Below are positions 39,592 through 50,606 of a DNA stretch of 64,000 nt, piece by piece. Source of the DNA: Propionivibrio sp. GTDB lineage: Bacteria > Pseudomonadota > Gammaproteobacteria > Burkholderiales > Rhodocyclaceae. Positions within the stretch are counted from its first letter, which is position 1, and each line of letters begins with the position of its first letter. The notes under the pieces were generated by a model. It was not told the DNA's origin and made no database searches. It saw only the letters and a program-made list of their open reading frames with translations. The position numbers were made by a program, and so were the translations under genes. The DNA is taken from positions 62,001 through 126,000 of the forward strand of contig JADJLB010000010.1 of assembly GCA_016705685.1 (NCBI GenBank), given 5' to 3'.

Positions 39592-40347
39592 ATGCTGGCC
39601 GTCATCGGCGGAAGTGGTCTTTCGCAACTCAGCAATCTTGATATTTCACATCGCGAGGTGGTACGGACCCCCTACGGCGAACCATCGGGGGCGGTAACCT
39701 TCGGGCAGATCTGCGGCCGCCCCGTGGCCTTTCTGGCGAGGCACGGTTACGGGCACACCATTCCGCCCCACGAGGTGAATTATCGGGCGAACATCTGGGC
39801 GCTCAGCAAGCGCGGTGCGGTTGGCATCATTTCGGTCGCCTCGGTCGGCAGCATTCGCCCTGACCTCAAGCCCGGCGATCTGGTCATTCCGCATCAGATC
39901 ATCGACTACACCTGGGGACGTAAATCCAGCTTCCACGAAGGGCCGGAATGCACGCTCGCGCATATAGACTTTACCGACCCTTATGACAACACCCTACGCG
40001 AGCAGTTGCTTTCGGCGGCAAGAACGGCTGGAATTCCCGTCAGCGACAACGCGGTCTATGCGGCGACACAGGGGCCTCGTCTCGAAACGGCGGCCGAAAT
40101 CAACCGTCTTGAACGTGACGGCGCCGATGTGGTGGGCATGACGGGAATGCCGGAAGCTGCCCTGGCACGTGAATTGGCGGTGCCTTACGCCGCGATCAGC
40201 GTGGTTGCCAACTTCGCGGCGGGCCGGGCGGACAGCCGTGACGGCATCAGCTTCGAGTCGATTCAGGGAGTGCTGCACCAGTCGATGGGCCAGGTACGAA
40301 CGATTATCGAGAGCATGGTGGGCTATGGCGATCCGGGCTGTTCTTAG
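39592..40347 (+). CDS. mtnP: S-methyl-5'-thioadenosine/thioinosine phosphorylase
   Basis: 251 residues of the PNP/MTAP family: GGSGL at the start, the phosphate motif [18 protein letters not shown], and [14 protein letters not shown] [32 protein letters not shown]. The purine-contact loop reads VVANFAAG, with N207 and A209 where adenine-specific MTAPs have two aspartates. This favours a 6-oxopurine substrate such as methylthioinosine. It overlaps def by 23 bases and follows hpt, which would salvage the hypoxanthine released. Specificity is inferred. Confidence 0.85.
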   Translation: MLAVIGGSGLSQLSNLDISHREVVRTPYGEPSGAVTFGQICGRPVAFLARHGYGHTIPPHEVNYRANIWALSKRGAVGIISVASVGSIRPDLKPGDLVIPHQIIDYTWGRKSSFHEGPECTLAHIDFTDPYDNTLREQLLSAARTAGIPVSDNAVYAATQGPRLETAAEINRLERDGADVVGMTGMPEAALARELAVPYAAISVVANFAAGRADSRDGISFESIQGVLHQSMGQVRTIIESMVGYGDPGCS

Positions 40348-40861
40348 GATGGGCGATGCGCGCCTGTGGGCGCAGGCACAACCGGTGGAGACCTTCGATT
40401 CACCGGAATTGCACGATCTGGTCGCCGACATGGAAGACACCATGCGCCATCTTGATGGCGCGGGTCTGGCGGCTCCCCAGATCGGCGTCGGACGGCGCGT
40501 GGTCATTTTTGGTTTTGAACAGAATCCGCGCTATCCGGCTGCCGGCAGCGTGCCATTCACGGTGCTGATCAATCCGGTGTTAACGCCGATCTCGGACGAG
40601 ACCGAAGAAGGCTGGGAAGGATGCCTGTCGGTCCCGGGACTTCGTGGCTCGGTGCCGCGCTGGCGGCATCTGCATTACACCGGTTTTGACCCTTTCGGCC
40701 GACGCTTCGAACGCACGGTCGACGGATTTCATGCCCGGGTGGTTCAGCACGAATGCGATCATCTGGATGGGATTCTTTACCCGATGCGGATTAAGGATTT
40801 CACGAGCTTTGGGTTTATCGATGCATTTGGCCCGGAATCGACGGGCCTGCCAACGGATTGA
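40325..40861 (+). CDS. def: Peptide deformylase
   Basis: 178 residues from the ATG at 40325 ([11 protein letters not shown]). Motif 1 is [11 protein letters not shown], motif 2 EGCLSVPG with the metal cysteine, and motif 3 QHECDHLDG with both metal histidines and the catalytic glutamate. It removes the N-formyl group from nascent proteins. It overlaps the upstream gene end by 23 bases and ends 6 bases before the convergent glnD stop. Confidence 0.95.
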   Translation: MAIRAVLRMGDARLWAQAQPVETFDSPELHDLVADMEDTMRHLDGAGLAAPQIGVGRRVVIFGFEQNPRYPAAGSVPFTVLINPVLTPISDETEEGWEGCLSVPGLRGSVPRWRHLHYTGFDPFGRRFERTVDGFHARVVQHECDHLDGILYPMRIKDFTSFGFIDAFGPESTGLPTD

Positions 40862-40867
40862 AGCCCC

Positions 40868-43468
40868 TCAGAACTTCAGTAATTCCAACAATTCCGTCTC
40901 CAGTTTGATCCGGCTGTCACGTACATCTAGATCCCCACCGCTGATCAGAAAAGTATCCTCAGCCCTTTCGCCAAGCGTGACGATCTTTGCGGTATGCAGA
41001 TTGGCGCCGTGTGCCGCCAGCGCCATGGCCACCGTATAAAGCAGGCCCGGACGATCGGAAGCAATGATCGAGAGAACGAAGAGCAGGCCTTTTTCATCGG
41101 GCTGCAGCGTTACCAGTGGTTGAATGGTCACTAGCGGCTGGATCGGGAAATGCTTGACCTGACGTGATATACGCCCGGTCGCCGGCGCTTCGGGGGGGGC
41201 TTGTCGCATCAACCGGTCGATCAACTCATGCTCGATATAACTGATCATGTCGCGATCGTTGTCGCGACCGCTGACGTCGTGCAGCATGAAGCTGTCAAGC
41301 GCATAGCCATGGCTTGTGGTGTGAATCTTGGCATCCATGATGGTGTAGCCCGCGCGGCTGAAAAAGCCCACCAGTCGGGCAAACAGATCACGCTGGTCTT
41401 GCGTGTAGGCCATGACTTCGATGCCGTCGCCATGGGGATTGATGCGCGCTTTGACGATCGGTTGCTTGCTGTCAATCCGGTAATACAGGGCACGAGTATG
41501 CCAGGCGATTTCCTCGGCCGAATGGCGCAGGAAGTAGACGGTATCGAGCTGCCCCCACAACCGTTCGTGCGCGGCGTCAGGGACCGCGTAGTAACGCAGC
41601 AGACGCATGGCTTCATCTTGTCGATCTTCGATGACGCCCTGCGTTACAGGCACTTTCCCGCCTGAACGCAGGAGCCGGCGCGTTTGCTCGAACAGTTGCT
41701 CGAGCAGATGGCCTTTCCAGCTATTCCAGACTTTTGGACTGGTGCCGCGAATATCCGCGACTGTAAATAGATAGAGTGCGGTCAGGTGACGCTCATCCAT
41801 GACCGTGGCGGCAAACGTGCCGAGCACGTCCGGGTCGGAGATGTCCTGCTTTTGGGCGACGTTTGACATGATTAGATGTTGACGCACGAGCCAGACCACC
41901 AGTTCGCTGTCTTCGGCATTCAGGCCATGGCGGTCACAGAAATCCTGCGCATCAACCGCGCCCAGCTCGGAGTGAGCGCCGCCGCGCCCCTTGGCGATAT
42001 CGTGAAAGAGGGCGGCAATGTAGAGCAGCCAAGGTCGATCAAATCCGCTGATCAACTGACTGCAAAATGGGTATTCGTGGCCAAAACCCGTTTCCGAAAA
42101 CCTGCGCAGGTTGCGCAGTACTTGCAGGGTATGCTGGTCGACCGTGTAGGCGTGGAACAAGTCGTGTTGCATCTGGCCGACGATGGCCCCGAAATTGGGC
42201 AGGTAACAGCCAAGAATATCGAACTGATTCATGCGCCTCAACGCATGCAGCACACCCTGCGGCTGCTTCAAAATTTCGAGAAATCGAGTCTTGTTCTCCG
42301 GGTTCTCTCGAAAGTCATTGTCGATCAGGTTGGCAGACCGCCACAGCGAGCGAATGGTGCGCGCCGTCATGCCTTTCAACTCGGCGTGCTGCTGCATGAT
42401 CAAAAAAGCCTCAAGAATCGCACTGGGCATGTCGATGAAAACGTTCTCGTGCTGGACGTCGAGCAGTTGATTGGCGCTCTGGAAACGCTCGTTGATTGGC
42501 AATGGTTCTTGATCGGGTGAGGGAAAAATCGCGCTGCCGATGTTCTGCAGAAGAATTGTGTTGAGCTGGGTCACCGTTTTCGCCGTCTGGTAGTACTCCT
42601 GCATCAAGTGTTCGCTGGACCGTCGGGTTGGCGTCCCGGCAAAGCCCAGTTGCTCGGCGAGTGCCGTCTGATAATCGAACAGGAGACGGTCTTCACGACG
42701 GCCCACATGGAAGTGCAATTGGATACGCAATCGCTGCAAAAAAGTTTCCCTGCGTTCCAGACCTTGCGCTTCCTCATGCGTGATGAAGCCGTGGCGCTCA
42801 AGATCCTGCCAGCTCTTGCCATAACCCGCCGCCTGGGCGATCCACAAGATGCTTTGCAGGTCACGCAAGCCCCCCGGGCTTTCCTTGCAGTTCGGTTCGA
42901 GACTGTAGGGCGAGTCCTGAAATCGCAGGTAGCGTTCGTCCTGCTCCATCCGTTTGGCATGGAAAAACGCCTGGGGGTCAATACTGGCCCTGAAATCGGA
43001 AGTAAATTTCGAACAGAGTTCTTCGTTTCCGATCAGCAGCCGAGCTTCGACAAGCGCTGTCTTGACCGTCAAATCGCCGGCCGCCTCAGTGAGGCACTCC
43101 TCGACCGTCCGTACGCTGTGGCCAATCACCAGGCCGATATCCCAAAACAGGCCAACCAGTTGCTCGAGGCCTTCGGTGAGCGCCGCGTCGGGCCGATCCG
43201 TTAGCAACAAGAGCAGGTCAACATCGGAGGCTGGCCATAACTTACCGCTTCCGTAGCCTCCGACCGCCAGCAGCGCCAAGGATTGCGGGAAGCGCAATTC
43301 TGTCCATAATTCGCACAGCAGCTCGTCAATGAGCGTGCAGCGGTCGTGCAGCAGGCGGGGCGCGTCGGCGTCGGCCTGATAGCGTTCTCGAATGGCCGCC
43401 TGGCCCGTCTGAAGCCGTGATTTGTAGCGGTTGACCAGCAAGTTGCGGTCAGCGTAATCGAGTTTCAT
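40868..43468 (-). CDS. glnD: [Protein-PII] uridylyltransferase / uridylyl-removing enzyme
   Basis: 866 residues from the ATG at 43468, which overlaps the map stop as ATGA; a longer frame into map is not coding. The nucleotidyltransferase motif is [18 protein letters not shown] (G70-D84). The central HD domain shows [15 protein letters not shown]. Two C-terminal ACT domains follow ([23 protein letters not shown]). It uridylylates and deuridylylates PII in response to glutamine. Position next to map is standard for proteobacteria. Confidence 0.97.
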   Translation of the reverse strand: MKLDYADRNLLVNRYKSRLQTGQAAIRERYQADADAPRLLHDRCTLIDELLCELWTELRFPQSLALLAVGGYGSGKLWPASDVDLLLLLTDRPDAALTEGLEQLVGLFWDIGLVIGHSVRTVEECLTEAAGDLTVKTALVEARLLIGNEELCSKFTSDFRASIDPQAFFHAKRMEQDERYLRFQDSPYSLEPNCKESPGGLRDLQSILWIAQAAGYGKSWQDLERHGFITHEEAQGLERRETFLQRLRIQLHFHVGRREDRLLFDYQTALAEQLGFAGTPTRRSSEHLMQEYYQTAKTVTQLNTILLQNIGSAIFPSPDQEPLPINERFQSANQLLDVQHENVFIDMPSAILEAFLIMQQHAELKGMTARTIRSLWRSANLIDNDFRENPENKTRFLEILKQPQGVLHALRRMNQFDILGCYLPNFGAIVGQMQHDLFHAYTVDQHTLQVLRNLRRFSETGFGHEYPFCSQLISGFDRPWLLYIAALFHDIAKGRGGAHSELGAVDAQDFCDRHGLNAEDSELVVWLVRQHLIMSNVAQKQDISDPDVLGTFAATVMDERHLTALYLFTVADIRGTSPKVWNSWKGHLLEQLFEQTRRLLRSGGKVPVTQGVIEDRQDEAMRLLRYYAVPDAAHERLWGQLDTVYFLRHSAEEIAWHTRALYYRIDSKQPIVKARINPHGDGIEVMAYTQDQRDLFARLVGFFSRAGYTIMDAKIHTTSHGYALDSFMLHDVSGRDNDRDMISYIEHELIDRLMRQAPPEAPATGRISRQVKHFPIQPLVTIQPLVTLQPDEKGLLFVLSIIASDRPGLLYTVAMALAAHGANLHTAKIVTLGERAEDTFLISGGDLDVRDSRIKLETELLELLKF

Positions 43469-44274
43469 GCGGATGGCCTGATCCATGCCGGGGGCTTGCG
43501 CGCGCCTGCGGAGAGCGTCAGGACCTCGTACCCGTTTTCCGTAACAAGCAGCGTGTGTTCCCATTGCGCGGACAAGCTGTGGTCCTTGGTGACGATGGTC
43601 CAACCGTCGGCCAATTCTCGGATCGCAGCCTTGCCGGCGTTGATCATGGGTTCGATGGTGAAAATCATGTTGGCTTTCAACTCGATGCCGGTTCCGGCCT
43701 TGCCGTAGTGCACCACTTGCGGATCTTCGTGGAATTTTGCGCCGATACCGTGCCCGCAAAATTCACGGACTACCGAATAGCCGGATCTTTCGGCATGCTG
43801 CTGGATGGCCTGGCCAATATCGCCCAGATGTGCGCCCGCTCTGACCTGGGCAATGCCGAGCCAGAGGCATTCAAAGGTAACTTCGCACAGGCGCTTGGCC
43901 TGAATCGATACTTCGCCAACCTGAAACATGCGGCTTGTATCGCCGTGATAGCCCTCCTTGATGGTGGTGATATCGAGATTGACGATGTCGCCATTCTTCA
44001 ACTGTCGGTCGCCGGGAACACCGTGACATACTTGGTGGTTGACCGAGGTGCAGATCGATTTCGGATACGGTTTGTAGCCTGCAGGCGCGTAGTCCAGCGG
44101 CGCGGGGATACATCCCTGAACATCGACCATATAGTCGTGGCAAAGCTTGTCCAGCGCACCGGTGGTAACTCCCGGTTTGATGAAAGGGGTAATGTAGTCG
44201 AGCACTTCCGAGGCCAAGCGACCGGCGACCCGCATCTTTTCGATTTCTTCGGAGGTTTTGAATGTAATGCTCAT
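43465..44274 (-). CDS. map: Methionine aminopeptidase type I
   Basis: 269 residues from the ATG at 44274. The five metal ligands are seen in [19 protein letters not shown] (two Asp), [10 protein letters not shown] (His), FTIEPMI (Glu) and [11 protein letters not shown] (Glu). It removes the initiator methionine. It is coupled to glnD by an ATGA overlap and is divergent from rpsB, a classical arrangement. Upstream open sequence in the same frame lies in the map-rpsB gap and is not family-like. Confidence 0.97.
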   Translation of the reverse strand: MSITFKTSEEIEKMRVAGRLASEVLDYITPFIKPGVTTGALDKLCHDYMVDVQGCIPAPLDYAPAGYKPYPKSICTSVNHQVCHGVPGDRQLKNGDIVNLDITTIKEGYHGDTSRMFQVGEVSIQAKRLCEVTFECLWLGIAQVRAGAHLGDIGQAIQQHAERSGYSVVREFCGHGIGAKFHEDPQVVHYGKAGTGIELKANMIFTIEPMINAGKAAIRELADGWTIVTKDHSLSAQWEHTLLVTENGYEVLTLSAGARKPPAWIRPSA

Positions 44275-44450
44275 GTTATTAAGGGCCGAGGAGTTCCATG
44301 ATCTGGCGAAGGATAGAGTAAGGCGACCGCTTAGGCAATTTTCCCGGTTGAAAGATCGAGGTGCCCGGGCCGGTTCGCTTGAAAATGGAGGTTTGTTCGT
44401 TTGACACGGAAGCAACACCGTCGTCAGTAGAACTTCGTCGCGTCCAATGG

Positions 44451-44456
44451 TACAAT
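44451..44456 (+). promoter_or_regulatory. rpsB: Possible -10 element of rpsB
   Basis: TACAAT, about 185 bases before the rpsB ATG, with a partial -35 (TAGAAC) 17 bases upstream. The long transcribed leader would contain the two hairpins. A consensus TTGACA at 44401 has no matching -10. Confidence 0.4.
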
Positions 44457-44537
44457 CGCCGGGTTTTGCCGACCTGTGTGGGCAGAGCTTAAGTGTTGGA
44501 TATGTGCCATCACGATACATGAGGCGCGCCGGAAACG

Positions 44538-44596
44538 GTGCGTATATTACGCACATTCGCCTTATCAAGGGTGCCTGTCATTTTTTCTGGGCAGGC
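44538..44596 (+). promoter_or_regulatory. Structured rpsB leader (S2 autoregulation candidate)
   Basis: A perfect stem GTGCGTA / TACGCAC with a 3-base loop (44538-44554), then GCCTG / CAGGC (44573-44577 with 44592-44596) around a T-rich loop. Position and architecture recall the rpsB leaders to which S2 binds, but sequence homology to a known class was not tested. Confidence 0.4.
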
Positions 44597-44640
44597 TGTT
44601 AGCGGCGAATGGTGGTTTAACCCTGATATGAAGGAAATGT

Positions 44641-45381
44641 ATGTCCGCAACCATGCGTCAAATGCTGGAGGCCGGTGTTCACTTTGGCCACCAAACCCGT
44701 TTCTGGAATCCCAAGATGGCTCAGTACATTTTTGGTGCCCGGAGCAAGATCCATATCGTCAATCTCGAAAAGACACTGGCCAAGTACAACGAGGCCATGG
44801 CTTTCGTGCGCAAGTTGTCGTCCAACAAGGGCACTATTCTCTTCGTCAGCACCAAACGGCAGGCGCGTGAGATCATCGCCGAAGAGGCCAGCCGTTGTGG
44901 TTCCTCCTATGTTGATCAACGCTGGTTGGGCGGCATGCTGACCAACTTCAAGACGATCAAGCAGTCGACCAAACGGCTGAAGGACATGGAAACCATGAGC
45001 GAAGATGGCTCTCTTGAAAAACTTGGTAAGAAAGAGGCACTGATGACCCAGCGTGAGTTGGCCAAGTTGCAGAAATCCATCGGCGGCATCAAGGACATGA
45101 ACACCTTGCCGGATGCCCTTTTCGTCATCGACGTCGGCTACCACAAGATCGCCATAACCGAAGCCAACAAGCTGGGGATACCGGTCATCGCGGTGGTCGA
45201 CACCAATCATTCGCCGGAGGGCATTGACTACGTCATCCCGGGCAACGACGACTCATCCAGTGCGATCCGTTTGTACGCGCGTGGCGTGGCCGACTCGATT
45301 CTCGAAGGGCGCAGTCAGTATGTTGAAGAGATTGTCGCGGCGACCGGTTCCGGCGATGAGTTTTTCGAAGAGGCCGAGTAG
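44641..45381 (+). CDS. rpsB: 30S ribosomal protein S2
   Basis: 246 residues. [32 protein letters not shown] and [27 protein letters not shown] are S2 signatures. It binds 16S rRNA and S1 in the small subunit. A strong ribosome binding site (AAGGA) precedes the ATG. It starts the long co-directional operon that ends at 59667; tsf follows after a 133-base gap holding a hairpin. Confidence 0.98.
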   Translation: MSATMRQMLEAGVHFGHQTRFWNPKMAQYIFGARSKIHIVNLEKTLAKYNEAMAFVRKLSSNKGTILFVSTKRQAREIIAEEASRCGSSYVDQRWLGGMLTNFKTIKQSTKRLKDMETMSEDGSLEKLGKKEALMTQRELAKLQKSIGGIKDMNTLPDALFVIDVGYHKIAITEANKLGIPVIAVVDTNHSPEGIDYVIPGNDDSSSAIRLYARGVADSILEGRSQYVEEIVAATGSGDEFFEEAE

Positions 45382-45475
45382 TCTTTCCAAGACATTGCCA
45401 TCCATTAACATGTTGAAGAATATGCTTTTGGACGTGCGACAAGACATTCGTGGTTTGATTTGAATTGATGAGGTG

Positions 45476-45493
45476 CGGCCGGTTTTCCGGCCG
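45476..45493 (+). other. Hairpin between rpsB and tsf
   Basis: A perfect 7-pair GC stem CGGCCGG / CCGGCCG around TTTT, ending 22 bases before the tsf ATG. No T-tract follows, so it is not an intrinsic terminator; transcript stability, processing or partial attenuation between rpsB and tsf are possible. Confidence 0.5.
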
Positions 45494-45514
45494 TGTCCGC
45501 AAGTGGAGAATAAG

Positions 45515-46408
45515 ATGGCGGGAATTACCGCGAGCATGGTGGCAGAACTACGAGCCAAAACCGATGCACCGATGATGGAATGCAAGAAGGCTTTGACCGA
45601 AGCTGACGGCGACCTGAACAAGGCCGAAGAAATTCTGCGCGTGAAACTGGGCAACAAAGCGACCAAGGCCGCTGCCCGCATCACGGCAGAAGGCGCAGTT
45701 GCCATCAGCATTTCAAAGGACGGCAGACTGGGTTCGATCATTGAAATCAACTGCGAAACCGATTTCGTAGCGAAAAACGACGAGTTTGTACGACTGCTCA
45801 AGGATTGCGCTGAACTGGTCGCCGACAAGAACCCGGCGGACGTGGCCGCTTTGTCGCAACTGCCGATGGGCGATGGGACCGTCGAATCGACCCGAGCTGC
45901 TTTGGTAGGCAAGGTCGGCGAAAACTTATCGATCCGTCGGTTTTCACGTGTCGAGTCCAAGGGAAGACTGGCCTCGTACGTCCACGGCGGTTCCAGGATT
46001 GGCGTACTACTTGACCTTCAGGGTGGCGACGAGCAGTTGGGCAAGGACTTGGCCATGCATATCGCGGCTTCCAAACCGAAGGCGCTGGATAACACGGGTG
46101 TTGCTGCCGAACTCCTGGATACTGAACGACGCATTGCCATCGAGAAGGCACGTGCTGACAATAAACCGGAAGCCATGCTCGAGAAGATTGCCGAAGGTAC
46201 GGTGCAGAAATTCCTGAAAGAAGTCACCTTGCTGGCACAGGTGTTCGTCAAGGCGGAGGACGGCAAGCAAACGGTTGAACAATTGCTCAAGGCCAAAGGT
46301 GCGTCGGTTGCCGGGTTTACGTTATATGTCGTCGGCGAAGGGCTGGAAAAGCGTTCGACCGACTTCGCCGCCGAGGTTGCAGCCCAGGCGGCGGCCGCAA
46401 AGAAATAA
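45515..46408 (+). CDS. tsf: Elongation factor Ts
   Basis: 297 residues from the ATG at 45515, with GGAG upstream. The motifs [23 protein letters not shown] and CETDFVAKN (the EF-Tu-contacting TDFV) identify EF-Ts, the guanine nucleotide exchange factor for EF-Tu. The length is normal. It is followed by pyrH after 19 bases. Confidence 0.98.
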   Translation: MAGITASMVAELRAKTDAPMMECKKALTEADGDLNKAEEILRVKLGNKATKAAARITAEGAVAISISKDGRLGSIIEINCETDFVAKNDEFVRLLKDCAELVADKNPADVAALSQLPMGDGTVESTRAALVGKVGENLSIRRFSRVESKGRLASYVHGGSRIGVLLDLQGGDEQLGKDLAMHIAASKPKALDNTGVAAELLDTERRIAIEKARADNKPEAMLEKIAEGTVQKFLKEVTLLAQVFVKAEDGKQTVEQLLKAKGASVAGFTLYVVGEGLEKRSTDFAAEVAAQAAAAKK

Positions 46409-46427
46409 GCTGAAGGGCCTTACTGCC

Positions 46428-47153
46428 ATGAGTGAAGCTGTTACCCCTAAATTCAAACGCATCCTGCTTAAGCTATCAGGCGAAGCCTTGATGGGTTCGG
46501 ATGCTTACGGCATCAATCGTCAAACCATCGCCGAAGTGGTCGGTGAAGTTAAGAGTGTCGTCGATTTAGGGGTGCAAGTTGGTGTGGTTATCGGCGGCGG
46601 AAATATCTTTCGCGGCGTGGCTCCGGCCGCTACCGGCATGGACCGCGCACAGGCCGACTACATGGGTATGCTGGCTACGGTGATGAACGCCTTGGCGCTT
46701 CAGGATATGATGCGCGTCGCCGGGATGGTTGCCCGGGTCCAGTCGGCATTGAATATCGAACAAGTCGTCGAACCCTATATTCGTGGCCGGGCCATCCGTT
46801 ATCTTGAACAGGGCAGAACGGTTATTTTTGCCGGCGGCACGGGGAACCCGTTTTTCACGACGGATACGGCAGCCGCCTTGCGCGGCGCCGAAATTGGGGC
46901 GGAAATTGTGCTCAAAGCCACCAAGGTCGACGGGATCTATTCCGCTGATCCCAAAAAAGATCCACTGGCGACACGATTCGATCGGATCAGTTTTGACGAA
47001 GCGATTTCATTGAATCTGGCCGTGATGGATGCGACAGCGTTTGCCTTGTGTCGTGACCAGAAGCTGCCGATCAACGTCTTCTCGATCTTCAAACGTGGCG
47101 CGTTGAAGCGGGTTGTACTCGGAGAGGGCGAAGGAACGCTGGTGTATAGCTGA
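46428..47153 (+). CDS. pyrH: Uridylate kinase
   Basis: 241 residues from the ATG at 46428. Motifs [43 protein letters not shown] and [16 protein letters not shown] are characteristic of the hexameric bacterial UMP kinase. It makes UDP for pyrimidine and envelope precursor synthesis and is allosterically controlled by GTP and UTP in relatives. It lies between tsf and frr, as is standard. Confidence 0.98.
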   Translation: MSEAVTPKFKRILLKLSGEALMGSDAYGINRQTIAEVVGEVKSVVDLGVQVGVVIGGGNIFRGVAPAATGMDRAQADYMGMLATVMNALALQDMMRVAGMVARVQSALNIEQVVEPYIRGRAIRYLEQGRTVIFAGGTGNPFFTTDTAAALRGAEIGAEIVLKATKVDGIYSADPKKDPLATRFDRISFDEAISLNLAVMDATAFALCRDQKLPINVFSIFKRGALKRVVLGEGEGTLVYS

Positions 47154-47164
47154 GGGAGAGTGAA

Positions 47165-47725
47165 ATGTCGATTGCTGAAGTGAAAAGCACCACAGAACAT
47201 AAAATGCAGAAGTCGCTAGAGGCACTGAAGGTTGATCTGACCAAAGTTCGTACGGGACGCGCGCATATCGGGCTTCTGGATCACGTTCAAGTCGATTATT
47301 ACGACTCCATGGTGCCGGTCAACACCGTGGCCAATATCACCTTGATTGATCCTCGCACCCTGGGTGTCCAGGTTTGGGAGAAGGGGCTGGCCGCCAAGGT
47401 CGAGAAGGCCATTCGCGATTCCGATCTGGGGTTGAATCCGGCGTCACAGGGCGAACTCATACGTGTTCCGATGCCCGCACTGACTGAAGAAAGACGCCGT
47501 GATCTGATCAAGGTGGTCAAGCACGAGTGTGAAACCGCACGCGTCGCCATGCGCAATTTGCGCCGGGACGCCAACGCCACACTGAAAGACCTCCTTAAGA
47601 AGAAAGCATGCTCGGAGGATGACGAGCGTCGGGCGCAGGATGACATCCAGAAGCTGACTGACAAATATGTCGCTGAGGTTGACAAGCAGTTTGCACAAAA
47701 AGAAATCGAATTGATGGCCGTTTGA
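47165..47725 (+). CDS. frr: Ribosome recycling factor
   Basis: 186 residues. [19 protein letters not shown], the central [24 protein letters not shown] and the long C-terminal helix identify Frr, which splits post-termination ribosomes with EF-G. It follows pyrH after 11 bases and precedes uppS by 23. Confidence 0.98.
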   Translation: MSIAEVKSTTEHKMQKSLEALKVDLTKVRTGRAHIGLLDHVQVDYYDSMVPVNTVANITLIDPRTLGVQVWEKGLAAKVEKAIRDSDLGLNPASQGELIRVPMPALTEERRRDLIKVVKHECETARVAMRNLRRDANATLKDLLKKKACSEDDERRAQDDIQKLTDKYVAEVDKQFAQKEIELMAV

Positions 47726-47748
47726 AGTCCGTCCAAAGGGCCTAACAG

Positions 47749-48579
47749 ATGGCGATCTTCACCAGTTCAACCCAGGATATACCGAGCGCGGCGGCCGTGC
47801 CGCGACATGTCGCCATTATCATGGACGGTAACGGGCGCTGGGCCAAGAAACGATGCCTGCCGCGCTTCGCCGGGCATCGTCGAGGCGTTGAGACGGTACG
47901 CGATACGATCAAGTACTGTCTTGAAAACGGAATCGAATACCTGACGCTTTTTGCTTTCAGTTCGGAGAACTGGCGGCGACCCGAAGAGGAAGTCACGCTG
48001 CTCATGCAGCTTTTCTTCCGCGCCCTGCAGCAGGAGGTATCCAAACTTGAACGCAATGGAGTTCGGCTGAAAGTCATCGGGGATTTATCTCCTTTTGATC
48101 AGGAATTGAAGTCGCTGATTCTTGCTTCAGAGCGGCTGACGGCGGGAAATGAGAAGTTGACGCTGACCATTGCCGCCAATTACGGCGGGCGTTGGGATAT
48201 TTTACAGGCGGTCAATCGCATGGTTCTGGACCAGCCGGAAAAGAAGGGGGCGTGGAGCGAAACCGACCTCGCGCCGTATCTGGCCATGCATTACGCCCCG
48301 GAGCCCGATCTTTTTATTCGCACCGGTGGCGAACAGCGAATCAGCAATTTTCTGCTTTGGCAACTTGCCTATGCGGAATTCTACTTTACCCATGCCCTCT
48401 GGCCGGAGTTCGATGCAACTGCTTTCGGCGCCGCAATAGCCTCATACCAGAAGCGTGAACGTCGTTTTGGCCGGACCAGCGAACAACTGAACCTTAACCT
48501 TCCTGCGGTGGCGAATACGGACCCAATCACCGACAGGGCGGGCTTGGCCCAGGCGACAAATATGAAGATCAATGCTTAA
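47749..48579 (+). CDS. uppS: Undecaprenyl diphosphate synthase
   Basis: 276 residues. The signature [16 protein letters not shown] holds the catalytic aspartate; [11 protein letters not shown] and the C-terminal [24 protein letters not shown] are diagnostic of cis-prenyltransferases. It makes the C55 carrier lipid for peptidoglycan and surface polysaccharide. It overlaps the start of cdsA by 8 bases. Confidence 0.97.
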   Translation: MAIFTSSTQDIPSAAAVPRHVAIIMDGNGRWAKKRCLPRFAGHRRGVETVRDTIKYCLENGIEYLTLFAFSSENWRRPEEEVTLLMQLFFRALQQEVSKLERNGVRLKVIGDLSPFDQELKSLILASERLTAGNEKLTLTIAANYGGRWDILQAVNRMVLDQPEKKGAWSETDLAPYLAMHYAPEPDLFIRTGGEQRISNFLLWQLAYAEFYFTHALWPEFDATAFGAAIASYQKRERRFGRTSEQLNLNLPAVANTDPITDRAGLAQATNMKINA

Positions 48580-49408
48580 AACGCGGATCGTTACCGCGGT
48601 TCTGCTTGCTACGGCCTTTTTACTGGCGCTGTTTTATTTGCCACCACTCGGCTGGGTTATTTTCATTACCAGTATTGCCACGGTTGCCACCTGGGAGTGG
48701 GGAGGGCTGATGGCTTTTGGAGCAGCTTTTCGCATCAAATTGGGGCTGCTATTCGCTCTCCTATGTGTTGCCATTGCCATTTTGGAACCTGCAGCGCTAG
48801 GACTCGCTACGGGATTTGAAAATGCGGCCTGGAGCCTGGGGCGCTGGCTTTATATACCGGCTGCTGTTTTCTGGTTGCTCGTCGCTCCCCTGTGGCTAAA
48901 ACATCGTCGGCCACTGGCCAAATCCGTACCGGGACTAGCCGTTGGCCTCCTGCTGATTCTGCCAACCTGGTTGGCCTCTGTGCAACTGCGGCAGGCTGGC
49001 GCGCCTACGCTTATTTCCGTCATGGCTGTCGTCTGGGTGGCTGACATTGCCGCCTATATGTTCGGTCGCACCTTCGGGCGACACAAGATGGCGCCCAGCA
49101 TCAGCCCCGGCAAGACATGGGAAGGCGCACTGGGCGGAGTCGTTGCGGTGGTTGTCTATGGTTTCTTGCTGTCGCCAAAAATGCCTGCGGTCCTTTCGAC
49201 CCATTACGCCTTGTTGTTGCCCGCGCTTGTCCTCCTTGCCGCGATCGGCATTATCGGCGATCTCTTTGAGTCACTGCTCAAACGCCAGGCCGGACTCAAA
49301 GACAGCAGCAATGTGCTTCCCGGACATGGCGGCGTGCTGGATCGCATTGACAGCTTGACCTCGACGTTGCCCCTGGTGGCGCTGGTCTGGCTGACAAACC
49401 TGTATTGA
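48572..49408 (+). CDS. cdsA: Phosphatidate cytidylyltransferase
   Basis: 278 residues with about eight hydrophobic segments. The CDS signature [12 protein letters not shown] and the C-terminal [26 protein letters not shown]...DRIDS are intact. It forms CDP-diacylglycerol in the inner membrane for phospholipid synthesis. It overlaps uppS and is followed by dxr after 7 bases. Confidence 0.97.
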   Translation: MLKTRIVTAVLLATAFLLALFYLPPLGWVIFITSIATVATWEWGGLMAFGAAFRIKLGLLFALLCVAIAILEPAALGLATGFENAAWSLGRWLYIPAAVFWLLVAPLWLKHRRPLAKSVPGLAVGLLLILPTWLASVQLRQAGAPTLISVMAVVWVADIAAYMFGRTFGRHKMAPSISPGKTWEGALGGVVAVVVYGFLLSPKMPAVLSTHYALLLPALVLLAAIGIIGDLFESLLKRQAGLKDSSNVLPGHGGVLDRIDSLTSTLPLVALVWLTNLY

Positions 49409-49415
49409 CCCGGCG

Positions 49416-50606
49416 ATGACTCTGCAGAACCTCACAATCCTTGGTTCAACCGGCTCGATTGGCGTCAATACACTGGATGTGGTTCGGCGTCACCCGCAAC
49501 GTTATCGGGTCGTTGCCCTTTGCGCCCATATTCAGATCGAACGCTTGTTCGATCAATGTATCGAATTTCAACCACGCTTCGCCGTCGTTCAAAATGCCGA
49601 ACTAGCTGCGACACTGCGGCTTCGCCTGGCAACAGCCGCGTGCTTGACCCAGGTCGAGTTCGGACCGGATGCTCTGGTGCGAATGGCGGCATTGCCTGAC
49701 GTAGACACGGTCATGGCCGCCATCGTCGGCGCAGCGGGGCTGCAACCTACACTTGCCGCAGCAATCGCCGGCAAGAAAGTCCTTTTGGCCAATAAGGAGG
49801 CCTTGGTCATGGCCGGCCCCGTCTTCATGCGGGCCGTCAGGGATAATCGTGCCACATTGCTACCGATCGACAGTGAACATAATGCTATATTTCAGTCACT
49901 TCCGTATGATTTTTCAGGTGATTTATTAAAAAGCGGTGTACGTGGTTTGATGCTTACGGCGTCGGGAGGGCCTTTTCTCAACACCCTGAAAGCCGACCTC
50001 GAACGGGTCACCCCCGAGCAGGCGTGCGCGCATCCCAACTGGGTCATGGGGCGAAAAATTTCAGTCGATTCAGCAACGATGATGAACAAGGGACTCGAGA
50101 TGATCGAGGCGCATTGGCTATTCAACGTCCCTGCCGAACAGATCGAAATTGTGATTCACCCGCAAAGCGTCGTTCATTCGCTGGTACAGTACGTCGATGG
50201 TTCGGTCATTGCCGAACTGGGGAATCCGGATATGCGCACGCCGATCGCCCATGCCTTGGCTTATCCGGAGCGGGTCGATGCGGGTGTCGCGCCACTTGAT
50301 TTATTCAAAATCGCTTCGCTTCAATTTTTGCGACCGGATATGGAGCGTTTCCCCTGCCTCGATCTGGCCTACCGAGCGCTGCGTGACGGGGATAGCGCGC
50401 CGACAACCCTCAATGCAGCCAATGAACTTGCCGTCCAAGCCTTTCTTGCCGGTCGGATCGGATTTACCGCGATCCCCAGAATCATTGCCACCGTCATGGA
50501 TGAATCGCCGTCAGCCAAACTGTCTTCACTCATGGATGTGCTGGACGCTGATCGCGCCGCGCGTATGATCGCCGAGCAAATTATCGACGGGATGGCCTTG
50601 CCATGA
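49416..50606 (+). CDS. dxr: 1-deoxy-D-xylulose 5-phosphate reductoisomerase
   Basis: 396 residues. The NADPH motif is [38 protein letters not shown] and the metal and substrate-binding region ([31 protein letters not shown]) are conserved. It makes 2-C-methyl-D-erythritol 4-phosphate in the non-mevalonate pathway that feeds UppS. Its end overlaps the rseP ATG by 4 bases. Confidence 0.98.
   Translation: MTLQNLTILGSTGSIGVNTLDVVRRHPQRYRVVALCAHIQIERLFDQCIEFQPRFAVVQNAELAATLRLRLATAACLTQVEFGPDALVRMAALPDVDTVMAAIVGAAGLQPTLAAAIAGKKVLLANKEALVMAGPVFMRAVRDNRATLLPIDSEHNAIFQSLPYDFSGDLLKSGVRGLMLTASGGPFLNTLKADLERVTPEQACAHPNWVMGRKISVDSATMMNKGLEMIEAHWLFNVPAEQIEIVIHPQSVVHSLVQYVDGSVIAELGNPDMRTPIAHALAYPERVDAGVAPLDLFKIASLQFLRPDMERFPCLDLAYRALRDGDSAPTTLNAANELAVQAFLAGRIGFTAIPRIIATVMDESPSAKLSSLMDVLDADRAARMIAEQIIDGMALP

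Larger units (their letters stand above)
44275..44640. other. Divergent map/rpsB intergenic region
   Basis: 366 bases without a gene. It holds a possible rpsB promoter -10 (44451-44456), a perfect 7-pair hairpin at 44538-44554 and a 5-pair hairpin at 44573-44596 close to rpsB, the kind of structured leader on which ribosomal protein S2 autoregulation acts in other proteobacteria. I see no coding frame with a ribosome binding site. Confidence 0.6.

Noticed and set aside
43469..43759. Longer N-terminus for glnD
   Set aside because: It lies over the conserved C-terminal coding part of map; the start at 43468 overlaps the map stop and has a CAGG ribosome binding site.
44401..44406. Consensus TTGACA in the map/rpsB gap
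   Set aside because: No -10-like sequence lies 16-18 bases downstream.
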